Shown piece after piece: positions 63,971-64,000 of a stretch of 64,000 nucleotides of DNA. Position numbers and translations under genes: made by a program. Position 1 is the stretch's first letter. Every line of letters starts with the position of its first letter. Under the pieces are notes generated by a model that was not told where the DNA came from, did not search any database, and worked only from the letters and a program-made list of their open reading frames with translations. This DNA is from Allomesorhizobium camelthorni (lineage in GTDB: Bacteria; Pseudomonadota; Alphaproteobacteria; Rhizobiales; Rhizobiaceae): the NCBI RefSeq assembly GCF_011045125.1, contig NZ_JAAKZF010000004.1, positions 1 to 64,000 of the forward strand, read 5' to 3'.

Positions 63971-64000
63971 CCGAAACTGCAACTGGCGCAGCGGCCACGG

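Overview
The window is GC-rich, densely coding DNA with many ATGA and TGATG stop/start overlaps. Gene content points to an alphaproteobacterium of the order Hyphomicrobiales (Rhizobiales), most likely Phyllobacteriaceae close to Mesorhizobium. The supporting features are a rhizobial-order dcw cluster, an A-type RNase P RNA beside it, btaAB betaine-lipid genes behind Pho boxes, an ArsR-methyltransferase fusion of SahR type next to metF, and a reductive pyrimidine catabolism locus with a RutR-like regulator. This assignment is inferred from gene content; no database search was possible.

Layout. (1) 1-1573: a non-coding stretch with two perfect hairpins, a short-chain dehydrogenase gene and a degraded IS66 transposase tail. 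(2) 1574-15241, minus strand: the cell-wall and division operon mraZ-rsmH-ftsL-ftsI-murE-murF-mraY-murD-ftsW-murG-murC-murB, with TGGG repeats at an exact 10-bp period (a MraZ operator) about 180 bp upstream. The expected ddlB-ftsQ-ftsA-ftsZ tail does not follow murB. (3) 15638-20919: a PLP lyase, an orphaned MntA antitoxin with an internally deleted HepT toxin, rnpB, a lytic transglycosylase with an 11-residue Lys-rich repeat, an amidase, a TerB/J-domain protein and a small lipoprotein. (4) 21125-34248: a fused 5-oxoprolinase, cupin, ArsR/AHSA1 pair, btaAB, a serine hydrolase, two peptidoglycan hydrolases, a type III ornithine/lysine decarboxylase and an EamA transporter. (5) 34370-44708: a 28-residue membrane ORF, the metF/sahR pair, trmO, MOSC, a KAS III-like enzyme, ettA, a lipase and a DUF4160/DUF2442 pair. 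(6) 44724-47636: a REP-like hairpin followed by a translationally coupled CoA-transferase and TPP-enzyme pair. (7) 47688-63860: an ABC importer, dihydropyrimidinase, a MazEF-type toxin-antitoxin pair inside the operon, an N-carbamoyl hydrolase, an omega-aminotransferase, a RutR-like regulator with its box, a CPA2 antiporter with a cyclic-nucleotide domain, DoxX/EthD/AhpD-like/Rrf2 genes, and preA.

How the genes work together. Operon (2) makes lipid II and the septal machinery, and the hydrolases in (3) and (4) remodel the wall. PreA, dihydropyrimidinase, the N-carbamoyl hydrolase and the aminotransferase form a route from uracil or thymine to a semialdehyde. The adjacent ABC importer is the likely uptake system and the RutR-like protein the likely uracil sensor. 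A frameshifted duplicate of the rutR 3' end, a toxin-antitoxin insertion and several dispersed palindromes show that this half of the window has been rearranged. No single large unknown system stands out. The most notable signals are small: the operators, the 28-codon ORF, the broken toxin, the embedded toxin-antitoxin pair, and two uncharacterised gene modules (CoA-transferase/TPP enzyme and Rrf2/AhpD-like/DoxX).
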